DNA of 64,000 bases from Breznakia pachnodae (GCF_030814225.1 NZ_JAUSUR010000008.1:62001-126000); one strand, 5' to 3'; positions 43,001-52,074 are shown, counted from the stretch's first letter. Translations and numbers: made by a program. Notes: a model not told the origin generated them from the sequence alone.

Positions 43001-43903
43001 TTACTTACTCCTAACTGTCTCTACATCAATATTTAGTTGCTTAATCAATTCTTCTTTGCTGTTAAACTTTAACTCATCTCGTAAGTATTCACCGAATCCC
43101 ATAGAAATATGCTGATCATATATATCCTGATCAAAATCTAAAATACAGGCTTCAATTGATACATTTTTTTGATAGTTCAACGTTGGGTTATGACCAACAT
43201 TAATCATAGCTTTATATGTAACGTCCTTATAAGTTACTGTACCTGCATAAACACCAATTTTTGGAATAATATAGCTTCCATCCATTTTTAGGTTTGCAGT
43301 TGGAAATCCTATTAATCGACCTACCTGATTACCTTCGATAACAGTACCTTCAATTTCATAGTTACTTCCTAAACATTTTGATACAAATTCCATATTCCCA
43401 TCCATGATTGCTTTTTCAATTGTTGATGAAGCTACCTTCTGTCCATCAATCAAAATCATATCACAGATGATTGCAGGAATATATTGTTCAAGATAGTATA
43501 TATCGCCTTCATTCTTCTTGGCGAATTTAAAGTCATCACCAGTTACTACCATTTGTATATTCAGTGATTTTAGTAATTCAATAAATTCATCCTTTGATAG
43601 TCCTGCCATTGCTTTATCAAAATGAAGCAAATAACATCGTTCAATCCCAAATGCTTCGATTTTCTTTAATCGTTTTGCTGGAGGTGTAATGTTCGTTACC
43701 TCTCGTTCTGGAAATAACACATGCCATGGATCATCATGGAATGTGACACACGCCGATAGAATTCCTTTCTCTTTTGCGGCTGATTTTGTCTTTTCAATCA
43801 GTTCCTGGTGTCCTTTATGAATACCATCAAAAAAACCAATACAGGCAACTGATGGCTCTTTTATCTTTATTTCTTTGTTTGCAAATATTTCAATAATTTC
43901 CAT
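43001..43903 (-). CDS. ribF: Bifunctional riboflavin kinase/FMN adenylyltransferase
   Basis: This 300-residue protein makes FMN and then FAD. The adenylyltransferase domain has IGFFDGIHKGHQ near residue 22, and the kinase domain has GFPTANL near 192. The ATG at 43903 is preferred: AGAGGA lies 8 bases upstream and it forms a TAATG overlap with truB. The ATG two codons earlier has only 2 bases of spacing. The truB-ribF order is common in Firmicutes. Confidence 0.95.
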   Translation of the reverse strand: MEIIEIFANKEIKIKEPSVACIGFFDGIHKGHQELIEKTKSAAKEKGILSACVTFHDDPWHVLFPEREVTNITPPAKRLKKIEAFGIERCYLLHFDKAMAGLSKDEFIELLKSLNIQMVVTGDDFKFAKKNEGDIYYLEQYIPAIICDMILIDGQKVASSTIEKAIMDGNMEFVSKCLGSNYEIEGTVIEGNQVGRLIGFPTANLKMDGSYIIPKIGVYAGTVTYKDVTYKAMINVGHNPTLNYQKNVSIEACILDFDQDIYDQHISMGFGEYLRDELKFNSKEELIKQLNIDVETVRSK

Positions 43904-44733
43904 TACCATAGTCCTCTTATACTTTTGAATACATCGCCTTGTAAGCGTTCATAGACAGCAATACATTTGCTTTCATTAACCATACATATACGATCTTCCT
44001 TTGTTTTTACTTTTACTTTTTTACCATGATAGATATCCTCTATCGGTTCATATGCAATAAATTCCAAATGAGATAACATTGATTCAATTGGATGAAACAT
44101 CACATTGTCCAATGATAAAGTTTCAAGTTCTTGTGCATCTTCTAGTGTAAAGCGTCCAACTTTACTGCGAACAAGTGATGACATACAACCTAGATTATCA
44201 CTTTTCTTTGCGATATCTACACATAGGGAACGAATATAGGTTCCACTACTACAGTGTACACGGAATTTATATTCTTTATCATCCAACACTTCTGTTTCAA
44301 ATATTTCAACTTGACGGGTTGGTATTTCTACTTCTTCACCTTTTCTTGCATATTCATATAATTTTTTACCGTTTACTTTAATACTAGATACTTTCGGTGG
44401 AGTTTGTGTGATAACTCCTTGAAAAGAACTTAAAACATCTTTGAAATCATCAATTATTGTTACTTCTTTTTCTTCTAACACATCACCCCAGATATCATCT
44501 GTAAAGGTACGTTTACCTAGTTGTAGTGTAGCGATATACTCTTTATCAATATCCTCGATAAACGGAAGAATCTTAGTTGCCTTCCCCACTAGCACTAAAA
44601 GAACACCAGTAGCATTTGGATCCAATGTTCCAGTATGACCGATTTTCTTTGTTTTTAAAATCTTTCTTAATTTGAATACTACATCATGACTTGTCATGCC
44701 TGCAGGTTTATTAATTACTACTACTCCATCCAT
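43903..44733 (-). CDS. truB: tRNA pseudouridine-55 synthase
   Basis: This 276-residue enzyme forms pseudouridine 55 in the T-loop of tRNAs. Catalytic Asp is in GTLDPNATGVL near residue 38. The N-terminal GVVVINKPAGMTSHDVV is the family signature, and a small C-terminal PUA-like segment is present. AAAGGTGAT precedes the ATG. It begins the truB-ribF-RelA/SpoT-like-Asp23 minus-strand unit. Confidence 0.96.
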   Translation of the reverse strand: MDGVVVINKPAGMTSHDVVFKLRKILKTKKIGHTGTLDPNATGVLLVLVGKATKILPFIEDIDKEYIATLQLGKRTFTDDIWGDVLEEKEVTIIDDFKDVLSSFQGVITQTPPKVSSIKVNGKKLYEYARKGEEVEIPTRQVEIFETEVLDDKEYKFRVHCSSGTYIRSLCVDIAKKSDNLGCMSSLVRSKVGRFTLEDAQELETLSLDNVMFHPIESMLSHLEFIAYEPIEDIYHGKKVKVKTKEDRICMVNESKCIAVYERLQGDVFKSIRGLW

Positions 44734-44748
44734 TTTATCACCTTTTGT

Positions 44749-44757
44749 ATTATAACA
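44749..44757 (-). promoter_or_regulatory. Extended -10 promoter of truB
   Basis: On the minus strand TGT-TATAAT lies 15 bases before the truB ATG. The predicted leader is short, about 10 bases. Confidence 0.55.
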
Positions 44758-44772
44758 CTTTATATTTGCATA

Positions 44773-44781
44773 TGCTATAAT
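44773..44781 (+). promoter_or_regulatory. Extended -10 promoter of the TtcA-like gene
   Basis: TGC-TATAAT lies 17 bases before the ATG at 44799. Its -35 position overlaps the truB -10, so the two divergent promoters may exclude each other. Confidence 0.55.
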
Positions 44782-44798
44782 AGTAAGCAGGTGAAATT

Positions 44799-45521
44799 AT
44801 GCAAAAAATACTAAAATACTTAAGAAAAGCTGATCAGGATTACCATTTGATCGAGGCAAACGATAAAGTAGCAATTGGAGTTTCTGGTGGTAAAGATTCA
44901 ATGCTGCTATTAAAAGCACTAAGTGAATACCAAAAATTTAAACATAAAGATTTTGAAATTATTGCGATTCATTTGAAAATGGGGTTTCCTAATATGGATT
45001 CAACAATCATTGAGGAATATTGTAAGCAAATTGATATACCTTATTATGAAGAAGAAGTACCGATTTATGAAATACTGAAACATTATGAGAAACAAGATGG
45101 ACGTCTTGACTGCAGTCGCTGTTCTAATTTAAAACGTGGAGCAATTGTAAATGCGGCAAAGGAACATAATTGTACAAAGATTGCATTTGCTCATCATGGC
45201 GATGATGCAGTAGAGACGTTCTTGTTAAATGCTATATATGGAGGTAAGTTATCTACTTTTCAACCAAAGATTTACTATGCAGATAATGAGATATCATTTA
45301 TCAGACCACTTGTATATGTGCATGAAAAAGATATTATCTCTGCAGTAAAAAGACTTGAAATACCAGTTGTGAAAAGCACTTGTCCTCAAGATGGGAACAG
45401 CCGACGCCAGGATATGAAAGAACTGTTAGATCAACTGTATAAGCAATATCCTGAATCCAGAAAGAACCTGCTAAGTATGTTATCAAACTCAGCAATTCAT
45501 CTTTGGGACAAAGAATCTTAA
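44799..45521 (+). CDS. TtcA-like tRNA thiolation enzyme (PP-loop ATPase)
   Basis: This 240-residue protein has the PP-loop GVSGGKDSMLLLK near residue 28 and CSRCSNLKRGA near 106 with the CxxC that binds an Fe-S cluster in TtcA. IAFAHHGDDAVETFLLN and CPQDGNSRRQDM near 195 complete the pattern. TtcA makes 2-thiocytidine at tRNA position 32; some Gram-positive homologues thiolate other tRNA positions, so the target base is uncertain. It is divergent from truB, another tRNA-modifying gene, and followed by xpt. Confidence 0.85.
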   Translation: MQKILKYLRKADQDYHLIEANDKVAIGVSGGKDSMLLLKALSEYQKFKHKDFEIIAIHLKMGFPNMDSTIIEEYCKQIDIPYYEEEVPIYEILKHYEKQDGRLDCSRCSNLKRGAIVNAAKEHNCTKIAFAHHGDDAVETFLLNAIYGGKLSTFQPKIYYADNEISFIRPLVYVHEKDIISAVKRLEIPVVKSTCPQDGNSRRQDMKELLDQLYKQYPESRKNLLSMLSNSAIHLWDKES

Positions 45522-45542
45522 TTATAAATTATGGAGGTCAGT

Positions 45543-46112
45543 ATGGATGCACTAATTAATAAAATAAAAAACGAAGGAATTGTAATAAATGAAAATATAT
45601 TAAAAGTTGATTCTTTCTTAAATCATCAAATTGATGCAAACCTGATGGAAGAAGTTGCAGAAGAATTTTATAACTATTTCAAAAATGATAACATCACTAA
45701 GATTCTAACAATTGAATCTAGTGGTATCGCTCCTGCTGTATTGTGTGGATTGAAATTCAATGTTCCAGTAGTGTTTGTAAAGAAGAGTGTTCCATCAACG
45801 ATTACGAATGCTTACCAGGCAACTGTTCATTCCTATACGAAAAACAAGAGTTATACTGCCAGCGTAGATAAACGATTCTTAAATGATGAGGATAATATTT
45901 TGTTTATCGATGATTTCCTGGCTAATGGAGAAGCATTTAGAGGTGTGGAATCAATTGTACAACAATCTAAAGCTAATTTATGTGCTGTTGGAATCTTGAT
46001 TGAAAAAGCCTACCAGGATGGACATGCTTATATTATTAATCAAGGATATAAGTTTAAAGCATTGGCAAGTATTGAATCAATGAATGAAAATCAAATCAAT
46101 TTTATAAAATAA
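45543..46112 (+). CDS. xpt: Xanthine phosphoribosyltransferase
   Basis: This 189-residue type I phosphoribosyltransferase salvages xanthine to XMP. The PRPP loop is NILFIDDFLANGEAFRG near residue 120, and TIESSGIAPAVL near 60 contacts pyrophosphate. The ATG at 45543 is chosen because GGAGG lies 7 bases upstream; the frame's earlier ATG at 45531 contains that ribosome site. No purine riboswitch fits in the 21-base gap after the TtcA-like gene. A bidirectional terminator follows. Confidence 0.93.
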   Translation: MDALINKIKNEGIVINENILKVDSFLNHQIDANLMEEVAEEFYNYFKNDNITKILTIESSGIAPAVLCGLKFNVPVVFVKKSVPSTITNAYQATVHSYTKNKSYTASVDKRFLNDEDNILFIDDFLANGEAFRGVESIVQQSKANLCAVGILIEKAYQDGHAYIINQGYKFKALASIESMNENQINFIK

Positions 46113-46144
46113 AAAACCTGTTTCTTAATTATGAGACAGGTTTT
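46113..46144. terminator. Bidirectional terminator of xpt and the 6S RNA gene
   Basis: AAAACCTGT (46113-46121) pairs with ACAGGTTTT (46136-46144), with A/T runs on both sides. It can end xpt (plus) and the 6S RNA (minus). Confidence 0.85.
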
Positions 46145-46159
46145 CATTAATTTCTTTTT

Positions 46160-46313
46160 AACGTCTAGGAGGAGAGTTTTCCCCTGTAAATACAGGTGGG
46201 AATTCTGCATGACCTTCTTAGGATCCCCAAGCAATGCAAAGGTCTTCAACACCAAGGCATGACATCCGAACTCCCTTATCTCTAAGTGTCGGAAAAATAT
46301 TAGCTCCTAGACA
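46160..46313 (-). ncRNA. ssrS: 6S RNA (RNA polymerase regulator)
   Basis: A non-coding stretch on the minus strand has ends that pair perfectly over 9 bases (GTCTAGGAG at 46304-46312 with CTCCTAGAC at 46163-46171), leaving a long imperfect rod. The 3' half holds CCCACCTGT...ACAGGGG, matching the CACCU-hairpin-AGGG feature on the 3' side of the E. coli 6S central bubble; GACCTT/AAGGTC closes the apical arm. It follows aspS on the same strand, as bsrA does in B. subtilis. 6S RNA mimics an open promoter and binds housekeeping RNA polymerase. The ends are approximate. Confidence 0.75.
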
Positions 46314-46318
46314 CTATT

Positions 46319-46324
46319 ATTATA
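46319..46324 (-). promoter_or_regulatory. -10 box of the 6S RNA promoter
   Basis: TATAAT on the minus strand lies 6 bases before the first paired base of the RNA. No good -35 is seen. Confidence 0.5.
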
Positions 46325-46390
46325 GTTAATGACAAGAAAAAAAGCCAGTCTTGTAATTAATTTTATTTTATGCTTAAATTTTATAATTAC

Positions 46391-46414
46391 AAAAAAAGAG
46401 GATGCTACTCCTCT
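46391..46414 (-). terminator. Terminator of aspS
   Basis: A 6-bp stem (AGAGGA at 46397-46402 with TCCTCT at 46409-46414) contains the aspS stop in its loop and is followed by seven T on the minus strand. Confidence 0.85.
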
Positions 46415-48150
46415 TCTACGATTTTTAAATGTAATTCTTCCAGCTGCGATTCATCAACTTTACTAGGTGCTCCACTCATCATACAACGTGCTGCGGCATT
46501 CTTAGGGAATGCGATTACATCACGAATAGAATCTGATTTTGTTAAAATCATTGCTACACGGTCAAGTCCGAATGCGAACCCTCCATGAGGTGGTGTTCCA
46601 TACTTAAATGCATCAACAAAGAAACCAAAACGTTCTTTTATTTCTTCATCTGAGAATCCAAGAATAGAGAACATTTTCTTTTGAAGTTCATTACTGTAAA
46701 TACGCAATGATCCCCCACCGACTTCATAACCATTCAATACCATGTCATATGCAGCAGCATGGACATCCTGTGGTCTGCTGTCTAAAAGTTCTACCTCTTC
46801 TTCTTTTGGCAGTGTAAATGGATGGTGACGTGCGTAGAAACGTCCATCTTCTTCACTGTATTCAAGTAATGGGAAGTCAGTTACCCATAGGAATGAGAAA
46901 TCATCTTTACTAGTAAGCTCCATAACATCAGCAAAATGAAGACGTAATGCTCCTAATACTTCACATACGGTTGTCCAATTATCACTACTAATTAATATTA
47001 AATCATTATCTTTTAAATTTAATACTTCTGTAAGGTTAGCAATTTCTTCATCACTAAAGAATTTTACAACGCCACCTTCTAATGTTTGATTTAAGTATTT
47101 GATTGCAACCAAACCTTTTGCGCCATATTTTTTCGCAAGGTCTGTCAGTTTATCAATTTCTTTTCTAGACATATCGGCTTTTCCAGGAACAACAATTGCT
47201 TTAATAGCACCATTACTAGCCACAACATCTTTAAACACCTTAAATTCAGAGTTCTTAAATACATCTTTTACGTCTTGTAACTCTAAACCAAAACGATTAT
47301 CTGGTTTATCACTTCCATAACGATTCATTGCTTCATCAAATGGAATTCTTAAAAAAGGAATTTGAATATCAAGATTACATACTTCCTTCATAACTTTCTT
47401 CATCATATTTTCAAGCATTGTTTGTATTTCTACTTCACTTAAGAAGGATGCTTCAATATCCAACTGAGTAAAATCAGGTTGACGGTCTGCTCTTAAATCT
47501 TCATCACGGAAACAACGCGCTACTTGATAGTAACGTTCAAATCCTGAAATCATTAATAGTTGTTTAAACAATTGTGGCGATTGAGGAAGTGCGTAGAACT
47601 CTCCTGTATGAATACGGCTAGGAACTAAGTAATCACGTGCACCCTCTGGTGTTGATTTTGTCAGGATTGGTGTTTCCACTTCCACAAATTCCATGTCATC
47701 TAGATAATTACGCATGATTTTGGTAATTTTATGACGAGTAATCATTTTTTGTTGCATTAATGGACGACGTAAGTCCAGGTAACGATATGTAAATCTAGTA
47801 TCTTCTAATGCATCTGTTTCATCTGCAATAATTAGTGGTGTTGTTTCAGCACTATTTACAATTTCAACATTTGATACTTTAATTTCAATATCTCCGGTTG
47901 GCAGTTTATCATTTTTATCTTTACGCTCAGCAACCAATCCTTTTACATGTAAGATGTATTCATTTCTTACACTTTGAATTTCTTTTGCTTTTTCTTCATC
48001 AAATACTAATTGAGTAATTCCACTGCGGTCTCGTAAATCAATAAAAACAAGTGCTCCAAAGTTTCTGCGTTTCGCAACCCAACCAATTAGTTCCACTTCT
48101 TGATTGACATGTTCAATTCTTAATTCTCCATTATTATGTGTTCGATTCAT
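46405..48150 (-). CDS. aspS: Aspartyl-tRNA synthetase
   Basis: This 581-residue class II synthetase has an N-terminal anticodon-binding OB domain (1-110), motif 2 near residue 215 (YQVARCFRDEDLRADRQPDFTQLD), a GAD insertion (about 290-420) that marks the bacterial type, and motif 3 FAFGLDRVAMIL near 525. It lies 8 bases after hisS, so both share the upstream T-box. Whether it also charges tRNA-Asn cannot be told from this window. Confidence 0.97.
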   Translation of the reverse strand: MNRTHNNGELRIEHVNQEVELIGWVAKRRNFGALVFIDLRDRSGITQLVFDEEKAKEIQSVRNEYILHVKGLVAERKDKNDKLPTGDIEIKVSNVEIVNSAETTPLIIADETDALEDTRFTYRYLDLRRPLMQQKMITRHKITKIMRNYLDDMEFVEVETPILTKSTPEGARDYLVPSRIHTGEFYALPQSPQLFKQLLMISGFERYYQVARCFRDEDLRADRQPDFTQLDIEASFLSEVEIQTMLENMMKKVMKEVCNLDIQIPFLRIPFDEAMNRYGSDKPDNRFGLELQDVKDVFKNSEFKVFKDVVASNGAIKAIVVPGKADMSRKEIDKLTDLAKKYGAKGLVAIKYLNQTLEGGVVKFFSDEEIANLTEVLNLKDNDLILISSDNWTTVCEVLGALRLHFADVMELTSKDDFSFLWVTDFPLLEYSEEDGRFYARHHPFTLPKEEEVELLDSRPQDVHAAAYDMVLNGYEVGGGSLRIYSNELQKKMFSILGFSDEEIKERFGFFVDAFKYGTPPHGGFAFGLDRVAMILTKSDSIRDVIAFPKNAAARCMMSGAPSKVDESQLEELHLKIVEEE

Positions 48151-48158
48151 CTTCTATC

Positions 48159-49478
48159 CTACTTTCCACATGTACACTCGTCACCGCAAGTGCATTCATG
48201 TTCTTCATTATCATTTAATTCATCCATTGCATCCACAATATCTTCACTGGCTACTACTTTTTGTTCCTGTGTTGCAATTTCTTTAATAGTTACAGTACCA
48301 TTCTCTAAATCTTTCTCACCTAGAATAATCGCAAATTTTGCATTCTTACGCTCAACACTCTTAAACTGTGCCTTGAATGAACGATTCAAATAATCACGTT
48401 CACAAGTATATCCTGCAGCACGAAGCATCGTTGCTATTTTTAACGCCTCCAGAGACGCTTTTTCACTTAGACAAAGAATGTATGCATCTAAGCTCTCATC
48501 CTCGCTTAAATCAATTCCCTCGCCTTCCAGCGCGATAATTAAACGTTCAATTCCCATGGCAAACCCAATTCCTGATAGTTCAGGTCCACCAAAGTACTCA
48601 ACAAGACCATCATAGCGACCTCCAGCGAATACTGTGGACTGAGATCCCATTTGATCATTCGTTGATACTACTTCAAATACGGTGTCTGTGTAGTAGTCAA
48701 GTCCTCTAACCAAACGATCATCAATTTCATATGGAATACCTAGTGCATCCAATCCATTGCATACTGCATCAAAATATTCTTTAGATTCTTTATTTAGATA
48801 ATCCCCCATCTTTGGAGCTGTTCTCATAATTTCGGTATCGTGATCAACTTTACAATCCAAAAGACGAAGTGGGTTCTGATCAAGACGACGCTTACAATCT
48901 CCACACATATCATCAATACCTTTTGAGAAGTGTTCTTTTAATGCTACTTTATAATTATTACGACTTTCATCATCACCCAATGTGTTTAATAATACTTTCA
49001 GTTCACTAAGTCCTAATGCAGATACAATTGAATAACCAAGTGCAATCGTTTCAACATCTAACATTGGATTCTTCACTCCAATTACTTCTACCCCAAATTG
49101 GTGGAAGATGCGCTGACGTCCTTTTTGGGGTCTTTCATAGCGGAACTGTGGTCCAATATAATACATTTTCGCAGGCAAATCACCTTCTCCAAACATTTTG
49201 TGTTGGACAAAGCTTCTTACAACTCCAGCAGTCATTTCTGGTCGCAATGTTAATGAATCTTTTCCATTGATAGTAAATGTATACATTTCTTTATTCACCA
49301 TATCACTTGAATCATTTTCGCGTTTAAATACACCAGTATCTTCAAAGATTGGTGTTCTTATTTCTTTATAATCATATAGCATACAAAATTGTCTGACGAC
49401 ATCTTCAATACGGTGCCATTTTTCAATATCCTTTGGTAAGATATCATTTGTACCTCTTGGTGTTTGAAATTGTTTCAT
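48159..49478 (-). CDS. hisS: Histidyl-tRNA synthetase with cysteine-rich C-terminal tail
   Basis: This 439-residue class II synthetase has motif 1 near residue 45, motif 2 MYYIGPQFRYERPQKGRQRIFHQFG near 106-130, His-specific LVRGLDYYTDTVFEV near 258, and GGRYDGL plus GIGFAMGIERL. The anticodon domain ends near 420. It then carries an unusual tail with Cys429, 431, 435 and 437 (CTCGDECTCGK), which looks like a metal-binding site. GGAGG lies before the ATG. The gene is led by a T-box riboswitch. Confidence 0.96.
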   Translation of the reverse strand: MKQFQTPRGTNDILPKDIEKWHRIEDVVRQFCMLYDYKEIRTPIFEDTGVFKRENDSSDMVNKEMYTFTINGKDSLTLRPEMTAGVVRSFVQHKMFGEGDLPAKMYYIGPQFRYERPQKGRQRIFHQFGVEVIGVKNPMLDVETIALGYSIVSALGLSELKVLLNTLGDDESRNNYKVALKEHFSKGIDDMCGDCKRRLDQNPLRLLDCKVDHDTEIMRTAPKMGDYLNKESKEYFDAVCNGLDALGIPYEIDDRLVRGLDYYTDTVFEVVSTNDQMGSQSTVFAGGRYDGLVEYFGGPELSGIGFAMGIERLIIALEGEGIDLSEDESLDAYILCLSEKASLEALKIATMLRAAGYTCERDYLNRSFKAQFKSVERKNAKFAIILGEKDLENGTVTIKEIATQEQKVVASEDIVDAMDELNDNEEHECTCGDECTCGK

Positions 49479-49489
49479 ATTACTTCCTC

Positions 49490-49712
49490 CTTATATAAAA
49501 TAAAAACGCCCTTATCGCTAAGGACGTATATAACTACGCGGTACCACCTTAGTTCATATCTACTATAGATATGCACTCAAACCTTGTAACGTAAGGGTGT
49601 CGGCTGTGATTAGCAGCATCTCCAAAGCGTCCTTTTTATTGAACTAACAGAAACTCTCACCAGCTGTTTCCTCTCTATGCTTATTTCAATAAAAAGCTCT
49701 CTATCATTGACT
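49490..49712 (-). promoter_or_regulatory. T-box riboswitch controlling hisS-aspS, probable Asp specifier
   Basis: On the minus strand this gap of about 345 bases holds a T-box: the AGAGAGC start near 49700, a 12-bp Stem I helix (CTTTTTATTGAA/TTCAATAAAAAG), the distal CTGGTGAGAG loop, the T-box AAGGTGGTACCGCG (49537-49550) inside an AACTA/TAGTT antiterminator, and a terminator stem (49520-49527 with 49506-49513) with a T-run. By analogy with glyQS the specifier is GAC (49629-49631), an Asp codon. A CAC (His) occurs later but outside the expected loop. Uncharged tRNA should favour antitermination. Confidence 0.9.
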
Positions 49713-49781
49713 ATATGCTATAGTTTATCATTTACATTTAAAAATAGCAACCATTCTGAGAAAAACAGCATATCAAACCAA

Positions 49782-49819
49782 ACAAAAGAAAAGAACTACC
49801 TATATTTCAGATAGTTCTT
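49782..49819 (-). terminator. Terminator of rel
   Basis: AAGAACTA (49791-49798) pairs with TAGTTCTT (49812-49819); a T-rich run follows on the minus strand. Confidence 0.8.
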
Positions 49820-49823
49820 ATGA

Positions 49824-52025
49824 TTATAGTATTACTCTTTCTACTGAGATGACACTGATAATTTTACGCAAGTTTGCCATAAGATTTTTCAGGTGCTCTG
49901 CATTATGAACCAATACCGTTAATTTGGTAGTTGCATGTATTCCATCATCATTCACTTTTGAATCTACATGCTGCAGATTTACTTTACACTGTGAAGAGAC
50001 AGTTACAATGTCACTCAACAAGAAATTACGGTCTGTCGAATGAACAACAAGATTTACTGCATAAGTTTTAGAAGTAGATACTTCATCATCCCACTCTACA
50101 TCAATCAGACGATCTTTAATATCTTGGACGTTTGGACAGTCCCTTCGATGAACCTTAACCCCTTGTCCTTTGGTAATGTAACCAACAATGTCATCACCAG
50201 GAATTGGTGAACAACATGGTGCCAAAGAGATTACGATACTATCAATTCCAGGAACAGTAACTCCATACTTACTTGTTGAACGTTCACGCCCATCACTCTT
50301 TTGTTGAGAAGGACGAATATCAATGTCTTTTAATGCAGTTTGCCCAATCTTTTGATTTGTCAGTTTTTCGATAACCGTAGGCATTGATACTGCCTTACAG
50401 TAAATAGCATAATACAAATCCGTATTGGTATTCATCTTTAACTGACCAGCTAAAGTATCAATATGCTTATTAGTCATATACTCTTTTGCGTCAAATCCAC
50501 GACGAGTAAGTTCCGCTTCCAGCATGGATTTCCCTTTTTCTGCATCTGCTTCTTTTTCTTCCTGTTTTACCCTTTGGAAATAAGAACGAATTTTATTTCT
50601 AGCATGATTTGATTTTACAATCTTCAACCAGTCTTCACTAGGTGTTGAAGATTTATTTGTTTTAACATTTACTACATCACCAGTTTTTAGTTGGGTATTT
50701 AATGGAACCAACACTCCATTAACTGTAGCTCCAATTGTCTGATGTCCTACCTCAGTATGAATTCGATATGCAAAATCCAGCGGTGTTGATCCACTTGGTA
50801 AAGCAATTACTTTTCCTTTTGGACTCATTACATATACATTTGCTTCAAATATATCTTTACTGATTAAATTCATAAATGATTTTGCATCTTCATCTACATC
50901 TTCACTCATTAAAGCAAAGTCTTTGAACCAGTGTAATTGTTCTTCAATTTCTTTTTGCTGTTGTTCTTTCACATAATTATTTTCTTTATAACGCCAGTGA
51001 GCAGCAACCCCACGTTCAGCAATTTCATCCATATGCTCCGTACGAATCTGCACTTCAAAGATAGTTCCTTCCATTCCAACAATTGTTGTATGTAAAGACT
51101 GATACATATTCATCTTTGGCATTGCAATATAATCCTTAAATCTGCCAGGAATTGGCGTATACTTTGCATGGATATATCCTAATATCTCATAACAGGCAAC
51201 CTCTGTATTCGTAATAATACGAATTGCCAATAAATCCAGAATTTCCTCAAATCGTTTATTCTTATTTACCATCTTTTTATAGATACTGTACAAATGCTTG
51301 CTTCTACCAAATAAACGATATGGAATCTTATGTTCATCTAAAATTTTAGAAAAATCAGAAATCATCATTTCTACCTGTGAATCTCTTTCGCTTTTACGAT
51401 CTTCCACAAGTTTTGCAATTTCATAATATTTTTCAGGATTTAAATAATGAAAACTTAAATCTTCCAGTTCATTCTTAATTTCACTAATCCCTAAACGGTG
51501 TGCAATTGGAGCATATACATCTAGAGTTTCAGCAGCAATTTTCTTTTGCTTTTCCGGCTTCATAAACTGAAGCGTTCTCATATTGTGCAAACGGTCAGCA
51601 AGTTTAATTAATATAACACGCACATCGTTTGCCATCGCAATAAAAATCTTACGATGATTACTAGCAAGATATTCTTCTTCATCGTTAAATTTCAAATGAC
51701 CAATTTTTGTTACTGCTTCAACCAAAGTGAATACTTCTGTACCAAAACGTTCAATGAAGTCTTCTTCAGTTACATCACAGTCTTCTATCACATCATGCAA
51801 AAGACCAGCAGCAATGGTTTTAGGACCAGTTCTTAAATCTGCTAATATCTTTGCTACGTGAAGAACATGAATGACATATGGCTCACCACTTTTGCGAAAT
51901 TGTGGCTTATGCATTTTCTCAGCGAATTCATAGGCATCAGTAATTAATTTGATATTCTCTTCTTTTTTGATATAGAGTTTGGCTTCAGCTAAAACTTCTT
52001 CAAATTCAATTAACTTTTCATCCAT
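49824..52025 (-). CDS. rel: Bifunctional (p)ppGpp synthetase/hydrolase Rel
   Basis: This 733-residue stringent-response enzyme has an HD hydrolase domain (about 20-190, LLHDVIEDCDVTEE, KLADRLHNMRT), a synthetase domain (about 230-370, with MNMYQSLHTTIVG and FEVQIRTEHMDEIAERGVAAHW), TGS (395-455), a zinc-finger/helical region with SLAPCCSPIPGD, and a C-terminal ACT domain. Both active sites look intact, as in RelA/SpoT of B. subtilis. AGGGGGTGAG precedes the ATG. The rel-apt-recJ neighbourhood is conserved. Confidence 0.97.
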   Translation of the reverse strand: MDEKLIEFEEVLAEAKLYIKKEENIKLITDAYEFAEKMHKPQFRKSGEPYVIHVLHVAKILADLRTGPKTIAAGLLHDVIEDCDVTEEDFIERFGTEVFTLVEAVTKIGHLKFNDEEEYLASNHRKIFIAMANDVRVILIKLADRLHNMRTLQFMKPEKQKKIAAETLDVYAPIAHRLGISEIKNELEDLSFHYLNPEKYYEIAKLVEDRKSERDSQVEMMISDFSKILDEHKIPYRLFGRSKHLYSIYKKMVNKNKRFEEILDLLAIRIITNTEVACYEILGYIHAKYTPIPGRFKDYIAMPKMNMYQSLHTTIVGMEGTIFEVQIRTEHMDEIAERGVAAHWRYKENNYVKEQQQKEIEEQLHWFKDFALMSEDVDEDAKSFMNLISKDIFEANVYVMSPKGKVIALPSGSTPLDFAYRIHTEVGHQTIGATVNGVLVPLNTQLKTGDVVNVKTNKSSTPSEDWLKIVKSNHARNKIRSYFQRVKQEEKEADAEKGKSMLEAELTRRGFDAKEYMTNKHIDTLAGQLKMNTNTDLYYAIYCKAVSMPTVIEKLTNQKIGQTALKDIDIRPSQQKSDGRERSTSKYGVTVPGIDSIVISLAPCCSPIPGDDIVGYITKGQGVKVHRRDCPNVQDIKDRLIDVEWDDEVSTSKTYAVNLVVHSTDRNFLLSDIVTVSSQCKVNLQHVDSKVNDDGIHATTKLTVLVHNAEHLKNLMANLRKIISVISVERVIL

Positions 52026-52052
52026 GCTCTCACCCCCTTTTTTATTGTTACA

Positions 52053-52061
52053 ATTATATCA
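52053..52061 (-). promoter_or_regulatory. Extended -10 promoter of rel
   Basis: On the minus strand TGA-TATAAT lies 27 bases before the rel ATG, after the apt terminator. Confidence 0.6.
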
Positions 52062-52074
52062 CATACAGGTAAAA

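Noticed and set aside
43904..43920. FMN riboswitch for ribF
   Set aside because: ribF overlaps truB and has no leader, so there is no room for one.
45522..45542. Purine riboswitch before xpt
   Set aside because: Only 21 bases separate xpt from the preceding gene, too short for the aptamer.
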